A DNA stretch of 47,901 nt from an uncultured Prevotella sp. GTDB lineage: Bacteria; Bacteroidota; Bacteroidia; Bacteroidales; Bacteroidaceae. The stretch covers positions 1-47,901 of the forward strand of contig CAMCBZ010000021.1 in NCBI GenBank assembly GCA_945873145.1, given 5' to 3'. Below the pieces are notes generated by a model. It was not told the DNA's origin. It saw only the letters and a program-made list of their open reading frames with translations, and searched no databases. Every line of letters starts with the position of its first letter. Position 1 is the stretch's first letter. Positions 17,230 through 25,301 of this stretch are shown here, piece by piece. The position numbers were made by a program, and so were the translations under genes.

Positions 17230-18273
17230 GTGAAGCTTATCGCCCATAGCGCAGTGAGTCTCAGAAGTGCTCTGTTGTTGCTGCTGTTTGCTCTTGTGAG
17301 TTGTCGCAATGGTGGCTTGCTGCCCCGTTCCGGCGGACAGCTCTATGAAGTGCTGCTGGTGGGCGACACGGTAGGCATGGTGCGCCGCGCACTCTCTGCC
17401 GATGTGGAGGGCTTGCCACAACCCGAACCGAGTTTCGACGTGTCGGAGGTCAGTACGAAGGCTTTCGGCAACACACTCCGCTATACGCGCAACATCGTGA
17501 TTGTCGACATCAATGCTGAGGCTTACACCCGTCCCTCCATCCGCAGTGAGCGCAATGTGTGGGCACAGCCTCAAACCGTGGTGCACATCGGAGCACCTTC
17601 TGCAACAGTGCTTCACAATAGCATCGACAGCATCGGACGACGGCTGCGCATTCTCCTCAACCGCTCAGAGGCAAGGAAACAACTCAGCATGTTGCGTCAT
17701 GAGCGGCACGTCAAAGCTGAGAAGCTCGTCCGGAAGATGTTCGGCATAGAGTTGTGGATACCTGCCGACATGATTGCTAGCAAGCAGAGCAAGGACTTCC
17801 TTTGGTTGAGCAACAACTCAGCCACCATGATGCAAAACATTGTGGTCTATCGTGATTGGAGTCCAGTCACCGCTTCCGATGTGAAGGCTAATCATGGTGG
17901 ACGTGACGTAAAGACAGCTGGCTATGTCGACAGCGAGGCCCGCAATTTCATGGGTGCCCGCGACTATATGCTTGGCCGCAACATCCTTGGCGAGACCGAC
18001 AGCATGCACATGGCTACGGTGCCCGAAAGCGTATTGACCGATGGCCGCGGCTTCTACCGTGGCTTGTGGATGATGACGGGCGATGCCATGGGCGGTCCGT
18101 TTGTCAGTCGTACGCTTCCATTGCAGCAGCCCGATCGGCAAGGCAACTTTGTTTGCCGCCATATCGTCGTCGAGGGCTTTGTGTTCGCTCCGGGCAAGAC
18201 CAAGCGCAATGCAATCCGCCGTCTCGAAGCCGTGCTCTATACCATGAGGCAAGCTAAGCGCAAAGATCAATGA
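17230..18273 (+). CDS. DUF4837 family lipoprotein
   Basis: A 347-residue protein with a signal peptide and lipobox (LLLLLFALVSC, Cys at about residue 25), so it should be lipid-anchored in the envelope. The rest matches the uncharacterised DUF4837 family of Bacteroidetes: GGQLYEVLLVGD early, NTLRYTRNIVIVDI, the FLWLSNN segment, and the C-terminal GFVFAPGKTKRNAIRRLEAVLYTM. Function unknown. It starts 15 bases after rlmN and precedes the PdxA homologue by 47 bases, so it is operonic with both. Confidence 0.85.
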   Translation: MKLIAHSAVSLRSALLLLLFALVSCRNGGLLPRSGGQLYEVLLVGDTVGMVRRALSADVEGLPQPEPSFDVSEVSTKAFGNTLRYTRNIVIVDINAEAYTRPSIRSERNVWAQPQTVVHIGAPSATVLHNSIDSIGRRLRILLNRSEARKQLSMLRHERHVKAEKLVRKMFGIELWIPADMIASKQSKDFLWLSNNSATMMQNIVVYRDWSPVTASDVKANHGGRDVKTAGYVDSEARNFMGARDYMLGRNILGETDSMHMATVPESVLTDGRGFYRGLWMMTGDAMGGPFVSRTLPLQQPDRQGNFVCRHIVVEGFVFAPGKTKRNAIRRLEAVLYTMRQAKRKDQ

Positions 18274-18320
18274 TTTCTAACATAAAAATATTCAAGACTA
18301 ATATATAAGACCAAACAACC

Positions 18321-19490
18321 ATGAACAACAACAAAATACGCGTGGCCATCACCCACGGCAGCACCAACGGTATCGGCTATGAGCTTATATTCAAAGCTTT
18401 TGAGGAGACAGATATGTTTGAGCTCTGTACTCCTATTATATATGGCTCTCCCAAAGTGGCCGCTTATCATAGCAAGGCACTGGGCATCAAAGATAACTTC
18501 ACCATCATCAACGACGCCAGCGCTGCCCAGGACGGTAAGCTCAACATCATTCCGGCTGTCGACGAAGAGATCAAGGTGGAGATGGGTATTCCTTCTCCCG
18601 ATGCCACGTTAGCTGCCGTGAAAGCTCTCGACCGTGCGATCACCGACTACAAAGACGGACTCTTCGATGTGCTCGTCTGCGCTCCTGCCGACAAGGGTGA
18701 GGCTCATGTGGGTGGCTTCGACTTCCCGCGTCGTGCGAAATATATCGAGCAGTGCATCGGTGAAGGCAAGAAAGCGCAGAGCCTGCTCATCAACGAAGAT
18801 ATGCGCATGGCACTGATGACTGACGAGATCAGCCTGAAGGATGTTCCTGCTGCCATCACTTCTCACGACATCATCGAGCAGGTGGCGATCCTCTTCACCA
18901 CGCTGCGTCGCGACATGCGTGTCTCCAATCCCCGCATCGCCGTGCTCGCCCTTAACCCGGACGTTGACGGTAAGGCTGAGGGCAAGGAGGAGACTGAGGC
19001 TATCGAGCCCGCCATTCAGAAGTTGGCTGATGCTGGTGTCAATGTCTTCGGCCCTTATCAGGCTGATCTCTTCTTCCAGCAGGGCGACTACTATCATTTC
19101 GACGCGATCCTCTCCATGTACCACGATCAGGGACTGGCTCCGTTCAAGACGCTCCATCCCGACAACAATGTCCGCTATCTCGGTGGACTGCCCTTGGTGG
19201 CCACGGCTCCTGACCTCTCTCCTTGCTACGACATCGCCGGACAGGGCGTAGCCGATCCCACGCCGCTGCGTCACGCCATCTATGCCGCCATCGACGGCTT
19301 CCGCAACCGCCGTGCCTACGACGAGCCGCTGGCCAACCCGCTGCCTAAACTCTATCACGAGAAGAAGGACGACAGCGAGAAGGTGCGCTTCTCTATCCCC
19401 AAAAAGCATGAGAACGCCATCAAGGAGCGCCTCGGCAACCGTCCTGCTTCCGCCGCCAAGACTCAGGAAAGTAACAGCAAGGAACAATAA
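18321..19490 (+). CDS. pdxA: PdxA homologue lacking the catalytic residues
   Basis: Overall this 389-residue protein is a clear homologue of 4-hydroxythreonine-4-phosphate dehydrogenase, which works in vitamin B6 synthesis. Framework motifs survive: NGIGYE, YGSPKVAAYHSKALGI, MYHDQGLAPFKTL, DIAGQGVADP. Compared with E. coli PdxA as I remember it, the working residues are gone. Gly135-His136-Thr137-Glu138 is RRAK (137-140), metal ligand His166 is Glu169, metal ligand His211 is Asp214, and DHGTA is DLSPC (298-302). Only His266 (His268 here) remains. There is also a roughly 40-residue charged C-terminal tail. The frame is intact, so this is not a decaying gene; it is probably a pseudoenzyme or has a new activity. 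It lies between the DUF4837 lipoprotein and YbhN-like genes. Confidence 0.85.
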   Translation: MNNNKIRVAITHGSTNGIGYELIFKAFEETDMFELCTPIIYGSPKVAAYHSKALGIKDNFTIINDASAAQDGKLNIIPAVDEEIKVEMGIPSPDATLAAVKALDRAITDYKDGLFDVLVCAPADKGEAHVGGFDFPRRAKYIEQCIGEGKKAQSLLINEDMRMALMTDEISLKDVPAAITSHDIIEQVAILFTTLRRDMRVSNPRIAVLALNPDVDGKAEGKEETEAIEPAIQKLADAGVNVFGPYQADLFFQQGDYYHFDAILSMYHDQGLAPFKTLHPDNNVRYLGGLPLVATAPDLSPCYDIAGQGVADPTPLRHAIYAAIDGFRNRRAYDEPLANPLPKLYHEKKDDSEKVRFSIPKKHENAIKERLGNRPASAAKTQESNSKEQ

Positions 19491-19522
19491 CATACAATTA
19501 GCATACTACATCTTTCGACAGC

Positions 19523-20539
19523 ATGAAAAAGAAATACCAGAACGGCTTCTTCATTTTTGGACTCATCGTGTTGATCATTATGGTCACCCAGCTTGACTTT
19601 GCTCAGGTATGGGCGGGACTGAAACATGCGGGCTACTGGTTTTTCGCCGTCGTAGCGCTGTGGATGTTTCTCTATGTGTTCAACACTTCTGCGTGGTATC
19701 TGATCATCAAGGGAGTGTGCAACCAGCCGTCGGCCGACGACAAGCCAGTGAAGCGCATCTCCTTTCTGTGGCTCTACAAGATCACGGTGTCGGGCTTTGC
19801 CCTCAACTATGCCACACCGGGCGGACTGATGGGTGGTGAGCCCTACCGCATCATGGAGCTGGCACCGAAGATTGGCACAGAGCGTGCTTCGTCGTCGGTG
19901 ATCCTCTATGCCATGACCCATATCTTCAGTCACTTTTGGTTTTGGTTGCTCTCGGCCATCGTCTTTCTCTTTGTCCATTCCTTCTCCGTATTCTATACGG
20001 TGCTTATGCTGGCCATCATCTGTTTCTGTATTCTCGGTGTCTGGTTCTTTATGGTAGGATACCAAAAGGGCTTGGCCAACCGAGTGATGAACTTCCTGAG
20101 TCATCTGCCCATGATCAAGCGGTGGGCTACTCCGTTTGTCGAGCGTCATCGTGAGCAACTCAACACCATAGACCGGCAGATCGCAGCCCTGCACAAGCAG
20201 CAACCGCGCAACTTCATCGGTGCCGTACTATTGGAGCTCTCGTGCCGCATCTGTTCTGCTTTGGAGATTTTCTTCATTCTCCTTGTGCTCATGCCCCACG
20301 TCAATTTCATCTATTGTGTGCTCATCCTGGCCTTCACCTCGCTCTTTGCCAACCTGCTCTTCTTCATTCCTTTGCAGTTGGGCGGTCGCGAGGGCGGTTT
20401 CCTCATGTCCACAACCAGCTTAGGCCTCACTGCCAGTGCCGGTATCTTTGTGGCGTTGATCGTTCGTGTGCGCGAGTTGATCTGGACTGGCATCGGACTG
20501 TTGCTCATCAAAATGGAGAAGAGCTCGAAAGACAAATAA
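19523..20539 (+). CDS. YbhN/LPG-synthase-type integral membrane protein
   Basis: This 338-residue protein belongs to the lysylphosphatidylglycerol synthase transmembrane (UPF0104/YbhN) family, with about eight membrane segments. Recognisable are the family's NYATPGGLMGGEPYRI motif (about residues 94-110) and QLGGREGGFL near 290. It lacks the soluble aminoacyl-transferase domain of MprF, so only a membrane or flippase-like role can be proposed. It is the last gene of the rlmN operon, 32 bases after the PdxA homologue. Confidence 0.88.
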   Translation: MKKKYQNGFFIFGLIVLIIMVTQLDFAQVWAGLKHAGYWFFAVVALWMFLYVFNTSAWYLIIKGVCNQPSADDKPVKRISFLWLYKITVSGFALNYATPGGLMGGEPYRIMELAPKIGTERASSSVILYAMTHIFSHFWFWLLSAIVFLFVHSFSVFYTVLMLAIICFCILGVWFFMVGYQKGLANRVMNFLSHLPMIKRWATPFVERHREQLNTIDRQIAALHKQQPRNFIGAVLLELSCRICSALEIFFILLVLMPHVNFIYCVLILAFTSLFANLLFFIPLQLGGREGGFLMSTTSLGLTASAGIFVALIVRVRELIWTGIGLLLIKMEKSSKDK

Positions 20540-20798
20540 AGGAGGCAATGGCAAAAGCCAAAGGATGAGGTTCCTGATATGAATGTCTGGCAGGGCCGCA
20601 GAGAGTGGCGTGCGCAGTATTCAGACAAAAAGGAAAATAATCATTGATGGAAGTGAAAATCCAAATCAAGAAATATTTTAAAGACATAGGAACAAAGGGA
20701 CAAGGATCTCAGACAGACAGGAAGGTGGAAGACTGCGAGACATGAGCGCGACATTGCTCATAGCACTTATAGGCGGAAGACAGCGGCGGAGTCGACAG

Positions 20799-20883
20799 AG
20801 TACTACGGTGAAGTACTGGAGTAATCTCGGCTTTGTACTGGAGTAATCTCGGCTTTGTACTGGAGTAATCTGCCCGTAGTACT
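20799..20883. repeat. Three 22-base repeats inside a 10-base inverted repeat
   Basis: GTACTGGAGTAATCT begins at 20813, 20835 and 20857, exactly 22 bases apart; the first two units are identical over 22 bases. The block is bracketed by AGTACTACGG (20799-20808) and its perfect reverse complement CCGTAGTACT (20874-20883). Read on the minus strand, each full unit begins with CCGAGATTAC, close to CCGAGATGAC of the repeats at 516-583, and the period is the same. Confidence 0.88.
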
Positions 20884-21209
20884 GACACCAAAAGGCTTTG
20901 CTCTTAATGTCAAAAGCCTACGATAGGAACATCAGAAAAGCTTTCTGCCCATCACAAAAAGCCAGGATGGAACTGGCACACTGGATAAACTCTGTGTTGG
21001 GAGGTGAGAACTCATGAACACGATACCTTTTACAAAAACAAATAAACCATTGCTGTGCCCTGTGATGCTACTTTTCTGAGAAACGCCTTAGAGTTTTCTT
21101 CAGAATGAAAATGCAGGTGAAAGGTCTTTGTTCAATCGTTTTAACCATTGTATAAGGCTATATTGGCAAAATCATAGGGTAGGGGGAGCGGAATGCCGGA
21201 TATTCTTTG

Positions 21210-21217
21210 TAACTTTG
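21210..21217 (+). promoter_or_regulatory. -7 box for the Nudix gene
   Basis: TAACTTTG, 29 bases before ATG 21247. Confidence 0.65.
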
Positions 21218-21246
21218 CATCGGGTTATACCTATTATATTTAAGAC

Positions 21247-21645
21247 ATGAAACATATCGAAGTAGTGGCTGCCATTATCTGCCGTGACGGCCTGATCTTC
21301 GCCACGCAGCGTGGCTATGGCGAGTGGAAAGACTGGTGGGAGTTTCCCGGCGGAAAAATCGAGGAGGGCGAAAGCCGTGAGGACGCCTTGCGGCGGGAGA
21401 TACGTGAGGAGCTGAACACAGAGGTCTCTGTCGACCGCTTCGTCATGACGGTGGAGCACGACTATCCTGCTTTCCATCTCACGATGCACTGCTTTGTCTG
21501 CCATGTCGTCTCCGGACACCTTGAACTTTTGGAGGCTGAAGATGCGTGCTGGCTGCCGGAAGACCATCTCGGCGGCGTCCACTGGTTACCCGCCGACCGT
21601 CAGGTTGTGGACTATCTGTGTCCCACGCACTTGCTGAGCAGGTAA
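21247..21645 (+). CDS. Nudix hydrolase, MutT/nucleotide-pyrophosphohydrolase type
   Basis: A 132-residue Nudix protein that should hydrolyse a nucleoside triphosphate to the monophosphate and pyrophosphate. The Nudix box is GGKIEEGESREDALRREIREE followed by LNTEV, with Asn at the usual Gly near the end. The start (VVAAIICRDGLIFATQRGYG) and WEFPGGK are typical of MutT and the CTP/dNTP pyrophosphohydrolase group, so cleaning of oxidised or modified dNTPs is the likely role. It has its own promoter and lies upstream of infC, which has a separate one. Confidence 0.9.
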   Translation: MKHIEVVAAIICRDGLIFATQRGYGEWKDWWEFPGGKIEEGESREDALRREIREELNTEVSVDRFVMTVEHDYPAFHLTMHCFVCHVVSGHLELLEAEDACWLPEDHLGGVHWLPADRQVVDYLCPTHLLSR

Positions 21646-21667
21646 ATCATCTTTTTCTGAGGAAAAG

Positions 21668-21699
21668 TTTGGTGGAACGGAAAACTTTTAGTAATTTTG
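21668..21699 (+). promoter_or_regulatory. infC-rpmI-rplT promoter
   Basis: TTTG at 21668-21671, a 20-base spacer, and TAATTTTG at 21692-21699: one of the best-formed Bacteroidetes promoters in the window. Confidence 0.75.
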
Positions 21700-21709
21700 C
21701 ACGCTGTAT

Positions 21710-21724
21710 GGGTATGTTATACCC
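21710..21724 (+). promoter_or_regulatory. Hairpin in the infC leader
   Basis: GGGTAT (21710-21715) pairs perfectly with ATACCC (21719-21724) around a GTT loop, close to the expected transcript start. L20 or IF3 feedback control is known for such operons in other bacteria; whether this hairpin takes part is inference. A four-codon open frame, ATGACTTTAATATAG, follows at 21741-21755. Confidence 0.45.
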
Positions 21725-21759
21725 TAAAACCAAAATAAAAATGACTTTAATATAGCTGG

Positions 21760-22458
21760 ATGAAGAAAGACAATCAGAAGAATCAGTACCGTGTCAACGG
21801 TCAGATTCATGTACGGGAAGTACGAGTCGTAAGCGACGACGGCTCACAAGTAATGCCTACACGTCAGGCACTTGACTTGGCTCATCAACAAGGGGTAGAC
21901 CTCGTGGAGATCTCGCCCAACGCACAGCCGCCCGTTTGTCGTCTCATCGACTATAGCAAGTTCCTCTATCAGCAGAAGAAGCGTGCCAAAGAGATGAAGC
22001 AAAAGCAGGTGCGTGTGGAGGTGAAGGAGATCCGCTTCGGACCTCAGACCGACGACCACGACTACCAGTTCAAGCTCAAGCATGCCAAGGAGTTCCTCGA
22101 AGAGGGCAACAAGGTGCGCGCTTACGTGTTCTTCCGTGGCCGTTCCATCCTTTTCAAGGAGCAGGGCGAGGTGCTGTTGCTGCGCTTTGCCAACGACTTG
22201 GAGGAGTATGCCAAGGTAGAGCAGATGCCAAAGCTCGAAGGCAAGAAGATGTTTCTGTTCCTCGCTCCGAAGAAGGCAGGCATCGCTAAGCAGAGCCAGC
22301 AGAAGCGCGACCGTCTCGCTGCTGAGGCCAAGGCCAAAGAAGAGGCTAAGGCACAGGCTGCCGAGAAGGCTGAGAAAAACGGACTCTTAGCCAATGCCAA
22401 GGGCGGTGAAGCCCTCCGCAAGCTCGCTGAGGCCGCTGACGGGGATAAGAAAGACTAA
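21760..22458 (+). CDS. infC: Translation initiation factor IF-3
   Basis: IF-3 binds the 30S subunit and checks start-codon pairing. The 232-residue protein has the N-domain ([46 protein letters not shown]), the linker with [18 protein letters not shown], and the C-domain ([37 protein letters not shown]). A roughly 55-residue Ala/Lys/Glu-rich C-terminal extension makes it longer than the usual 180 or so. It begins with ATG instead of the rare AUU of E. coli infC. It is first in the infC-rpmI-rplT operon. Confidence 0.97.
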   Translation: MKKDNQKNQYRVNGQIHVREVRVVSDDGSQVMPTRQALDLAHQQGVDLVEISPNAQPPVCRLIDYSKFLYQQKKRAKEMKQKQVRVEVKEIRFGPQTDDHDYQFKLKHAKEFLEEGNKVRAYVFFRGRSILFKEQGEVLLLRFANDLEEYAKVEQMPKLEGKKMFLFLAPKKAGIAKQSQQKRDRLAAEAKAKEEAKAQAAEKAEKNGLLANAKGGEALRKLAEAADGDKKD

Positions 22459-22537
22459 GAGACAGAAATACTGAGTGGTACCGCCGGGTATATGCGTTGC
22501 CACCTTTCAATTCATATCAACTTTAAAACAACAAAAA

Positions 22538-22735
22538 ATGCCAAAAGTAAAGACTAACTCCGGTGCAAAGAAGAGATTCACATTCACCGGTACGGGTAAG
22601 ATCAAGCGTCATCACGCTTACCACAGTCACATTCTGACTAAGAAGACAAAGAAGCAAAAGAGAAACCTCGACCATCAGACTTTGGTCGACGGCGCAAACC
22701 TCAAGCAGGTTCGTGGTCTGCTCTGCCTCCGTTAA
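22538..22735 (+). CDS. rpmI: 50S ribosomal protein L35
   Basis: A 65-residue basic ribosomal protein, [20 protein letters not shown] to the end VRGLLCLR, full length for L35. The start is ATG 22538; an upstream in-frame extension to 22475 is in the intergenic region and has no L35 similarity. It lies 79 bases after infC and 39 before rplT. Confidence 0.97.
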   Translation: MPKVKTNSGAKKRFTFTGTGKIKRHHAYHSHILTKKTKKQKRNLDHQTLVDGANLKQVRGLLCLR

Positions 22736-22774
22736 TCGTAAACCTTTTTAGTCGAACGCTTAAAGAACAAAATT

Positions 22775-23119
22775 ATGCCAAGATCAGTAAATCACGTTGC
22801 ATCTAAAGCAAAGAGAACAAGAATTCTGAAGCTCACAAAAGGTTACTATGGAGCTCGCAAGAATGTCTGGACAGTAGCTAAGAACACTTGGGAGAAGGGT
22901 CTTACCTACGCTTATCGTGACCGTCGTAACAAGAAGCGCAACTTCCGCGCTCTGTGGATTCAGCGTATCAACGCTGCCGCTCGTCTCTCTGACATGAGCT
23001 ACAGCCAGTTGATGGGTGCTCTCCACAAGGCAGGCATCGAGATCAACCGCAAGGTTCTCGCTGACCTCGCTGTCAACAATCCTGAGGCTTTCAAGGCCAT
23101 CGTTGACAAGGTGAAGTAA
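22775..23119 (+). CDS. rplT: 50S ribosomal protein L20
   Basis: A 114-residue protein with the L20 pattern [34 protein letters not shown] and [21 protein letters not shown]20 binds 23S rRNA early in 50S assembly and in several bacteria represses its own operon. Last gene of the infC operon; a strong terminator follows at 23156-23199. Confidence 0.98.
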   Translation: MPRSVNHVASKAKRTRILKLTKGYYGARKNVWTVAKNTWEKGLTYAYRDRRNKKRNFRALWIQRINAAARLSDMSYSQLMGALHKAGIEINRKVLADLAVNNPEAFKAIVDKVK

Positions 23120-23155
23120 AGAAAAGCCCTGAGCAATCAGAGTTTTGTAGATAAG

Positions 23156-23200
23156 AAACAGGATAGCGATGCCGAAAGACTCCGCTATCCTGTTTTGCTT
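23156..23200 (+). terminator. Terminator after rplT
   Basis: AAACAGGATAGCG (23156-23168) pairs perfectly with CGCTATCCTGTTT (23183-23195), followed by a T-rich tail. Confidence 0.88.
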
Positions 23201-23223
23201 TTTGTGATGTTTATATATTTTTG
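23194..23223 (+). promoter_or_regulatory. Candidate ABC-F promoter, abutting the start codon
   Basis: TTTG at 23194-23197 and TATTTTTG at 23216-23223 are 18 bases apart. The -7 box ends 2 bases before ATG 23226, so the mRNA would be leaderless or nearly so. The -33 element overlaps the T-tail of the rplT terminator. Confidence 0.5.
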
Positions 23224-23225
23224 AA

Positions 23226-25223
23226 ATGATTTCAGTAGAGAATCTCAAGGTGGAGTTTGGTACCCGGCCGCTGTTCCACGATGTCAGCTTTGTCATCAAC
23301 GACCGCGACCGTGTGGCCCTCGTGGGTAAGAACGGTGCCGGAAAATCCACCATGCTGAAAATACTCTGTGGCCTACAAAAGCCAACCTCCGGTACGGTGT
23401 CGGTGCCCAACGGCTCTTCCGTGGGCTATCTGCCACAGGTGATGAAACTTCAGGATGACACGACCGTGCGCGAGGAAACGCGCAAGGCTTTCGCCGGACA
23501 TATCCATATCAAGGAGCAGCTCGACAAGATGCAGCAGGAGATGGCCGAGCGCACCGATTATGAGAGTGAAGACTACATGGCCCTGGTTGATAAGTTCACC
23601 CAGACCCATGAGCGCTATATGATGATGGGAGGAGAGAACTACGAGGCTGAGATGGAGCGCACGCTCACCGGACTGGGCTTTGAGCGCAGCGATTTCGACC
23701 GGCCTACACGCGAGTTCTCCGGCGGTTGGCGCATGCGCATCGAGCTGGCGAAGATTCTTCTCCAGCATCCCGACGTGCTCCTTCTCGACGAGCCTACCAA
23801 CCACCTCGACATCGAGTCTATTCAGTGGCTTGAGCAGTTCCTGGCTCAGAGCTCCAGTGCAGTGGTCCTCGTCAGCCACGACCGCGCCTTCATCAACAAC
23901 GTCACCAACCGCACCTTAGAGATCACCTGCGGCCATGTCGAAGACTACAAGGTGAAGTACGATCAGTATGTCGTGCTCCGCAAGGAGCGTCGCGAGCAGC
24001 AGTTGCGTGCTTACGAGAACCAGCAAAAGGAGATCGCCGACACTAAGGCGTTTATTGAGCGCTTCCGCTATCAGGCCACCAAGGCTGTGCAGGTGCAGCA
24101 ACGCATCCGCCAGCTTGAGAAGATTGTGCCCATCGAGGTCGATGATGTCGACAACAAGGTCATGCACCTCAAGTTCCCGCCGTGTCTGCGCAGTGGCGAC
24201 TATCCTGTCATCTGCGACGACGTGCGCAAGGACTATGGCACTCACACCATCTTCTCCCATGTCAACATGACCATCAAGCGTGGCGAGAAGGTAGCCTTTG
24301 TCGGTAAGAACGGTGAGGGTAAGTCCACGCTCGTCAAGTGCATCATGGGACAGATTCCCTTCACCGGTACGCTGAAGATTGCGCACAACGTCCAGATTGG
24401 CTACTTCGCGCAGAACCAGGCACAGTTGCTCGATGAGAGCCTGACAATCTACGACACCATCGACCGTGTGGCCACGGGTGAGATGCGTCTGAAGATCAAC
24501 GACCTGCTCGGCGCCTTCATGTTTGGTGGTGAGATCTCTGAAAAAAAGGTCGGCGTGCTCTCCGGCGGAGAGCGTTCCCGACTGGCCATGATCCGTCTGT
24601 TGCTTGAGCCGGTCAACCTGCTCATCCTTGATGAGCCGACCAACCATCTCGACATGCCGTCGAAGGATGTGCTCAAGGAGGCCATCAAAGCTTTCGACGG
24701 TACGGCCATCATCGTCAGCCACGACCGTGACTTCCTCGACGGACTCGTGTCAAAGGTCTATGAGTTTGGCGGTGGACAGGTCAAGGAGCACATCGGTGGC
24801 ATCTATGACTATCTGCGGGCTCACAATGCCGAGACCATCCACGAGGCCCTCAACGGCAAGGCTGCCGCTGAGGAAAAGACAGCCGCAGCCGCCACTACAG
24901 TTTCTGCCACGCCGCAGGTTCAGTCTCCCGCGAAGGGTGGGGCAGCACAGCCGGGTGCGTCCCAGCCTGCCACCAAGGAGTCTTGGGAGGAGCACAAGGA
25001 GAAGCAGAAGAAGTTGCGCAAGGCCCAGCGTGCCGTGGAAGAGTCTGAGGCAAAGATCGCCAAGATGGAGGCCCGCCTCAAAGAGCTTGATGCGCTGCTC
25101 ATGGATCCCAAGAATGCGGCCAACATGCAGCTCGTCAACGAATACTCCACAACCCAGGAGGCGCTCGACAAGGAAAACGACCGTTGGATGGAACTCTCCG
25201 AGAAAGTGGAAGAGTTGGGCTAA
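23226..25223 (+). CDS. ABC-F family ATPase
   Basis: A 665-residue protein with two ATP-binding cassettes and no membrane segments, as in ABC-F ribosome-associated factors. The first domain has Walker A GKNGAGKST (about residue 36), signature FSGGWRMRIELAKIL and Walker B LLLDEPTNHLD. The second has GKNGEGKST, LSGGERSRLAMIRLL and LLILDEPTNHLD. The linker between them is the ABC-F interdomain helix region. The C-terminus has an Ala/Thr/Pro-rich stretch (about 550-590), then a charged coiled coil. Likely a translation factor of the Uup/YheS/EttA group; I cannot tell which, and resistance is not implied. Confidence 0.92.
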   Translation: MISVENLKVEFGTRPLFHDVSFVINDRDRVALVGKNGAGKSTMLKILCGLQKPTSGTVSVPNGSSVGYLPQVMKLQDDTTVREETRKAFAGHIHIKEQLDKMQQEMAERTDYESEDYMALVDKFTQTHERYMMMGGENYEAEMERTLTGLGFERSDFDRPTREFSGGWRMRIELAKILLQHPDVLLLDEPTNHLDIESIQWLEQFLAQSSSAVVLVSHDRAFINNVTNRTLEITCGHVEDYKVKYDQYVVLRKERREQQLRAYENQQKEIADTKAFIERFRYQATKAVQVQQRIRQLEKIVPIEVDDVDNKVMHLKFPPCLRSGDYPVICDDVRKDYGTHTIFSHVNMTIKRGEKVAFVGKNGEGKSTLVKCIMGQIPFTGTLKIAHNVQIGYFAQNQAQLLDESLTIYDTIDRVATGEMRLKINDLLGAFMFGGEISEKKVGVLSGGERSRLAMIRLLLEPVNLLILDEPTNHLDMPSKDVLKEAIKAFDGTAIIVSHDRDFLDGLVSKVYEFGGGQVKEHIGGIYDYLRAHNAETIHEALNGKAAAEEKTAAAATTVSATPQVQSPAKGGAAQPGASQPATKESWEEHKEKQKKLRKAQRAVEESEAKIAKMEARLKELDALLMDPKNAANMQLVNEYSTTQEALDKENDRWMELSEKVEELG

Positions 25224-25241
25224 TAGCCTCTGACCGCTATG

Positions 25242-25277
25242 GTCTCTATAGTTTCTATAGCCTCTATAGTCTCTATA
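25242..25277. repeat. Four 9-base tandem repeats
   Basis: GTCTCTATA, GTTTCTATA, GCCTCTATA, GTCTCTATA run end to end between the ABC-F and M13 genes. Units differ only at positions 2 and 3. Copy number could vary between strains. Confidence 0.9.
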
Positions 25278-25301
25278 AATTTCTAACTTTAAAATAAAAC
25301 A

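Larger units (their letters stand above)
20540..21246. other. Gene-free stretch with a repeat element
   Basis: About 700 bases without a supportable gene. It holds the 20799-20883 repeat element and the promoter of the Nudix gene at 21210-21217. No RNA gene and no clear terminator for the rlmN operon were seen. Confidence 0.6.

Noticed and set aside
18321..19490. Decaying pdxA pseudogene
   Set aside because: No stop or frameshift, normal codon use, and the framework motifs are well kept; the changes are confined to functional sites, which suits repurposing better than decay.
20813..20878. Short CRISPR array
   Set aside because: Repeats are contiguous 22-base units with no unique spacers, and no cas genes are present.
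23226..25223. Antibiotic-resistance ABC-F protein
   Set aside because: Sequence features do not separate it from housekeeping Uup/EttA/YheS-type members, and it sits beside ribosomal protein genes.
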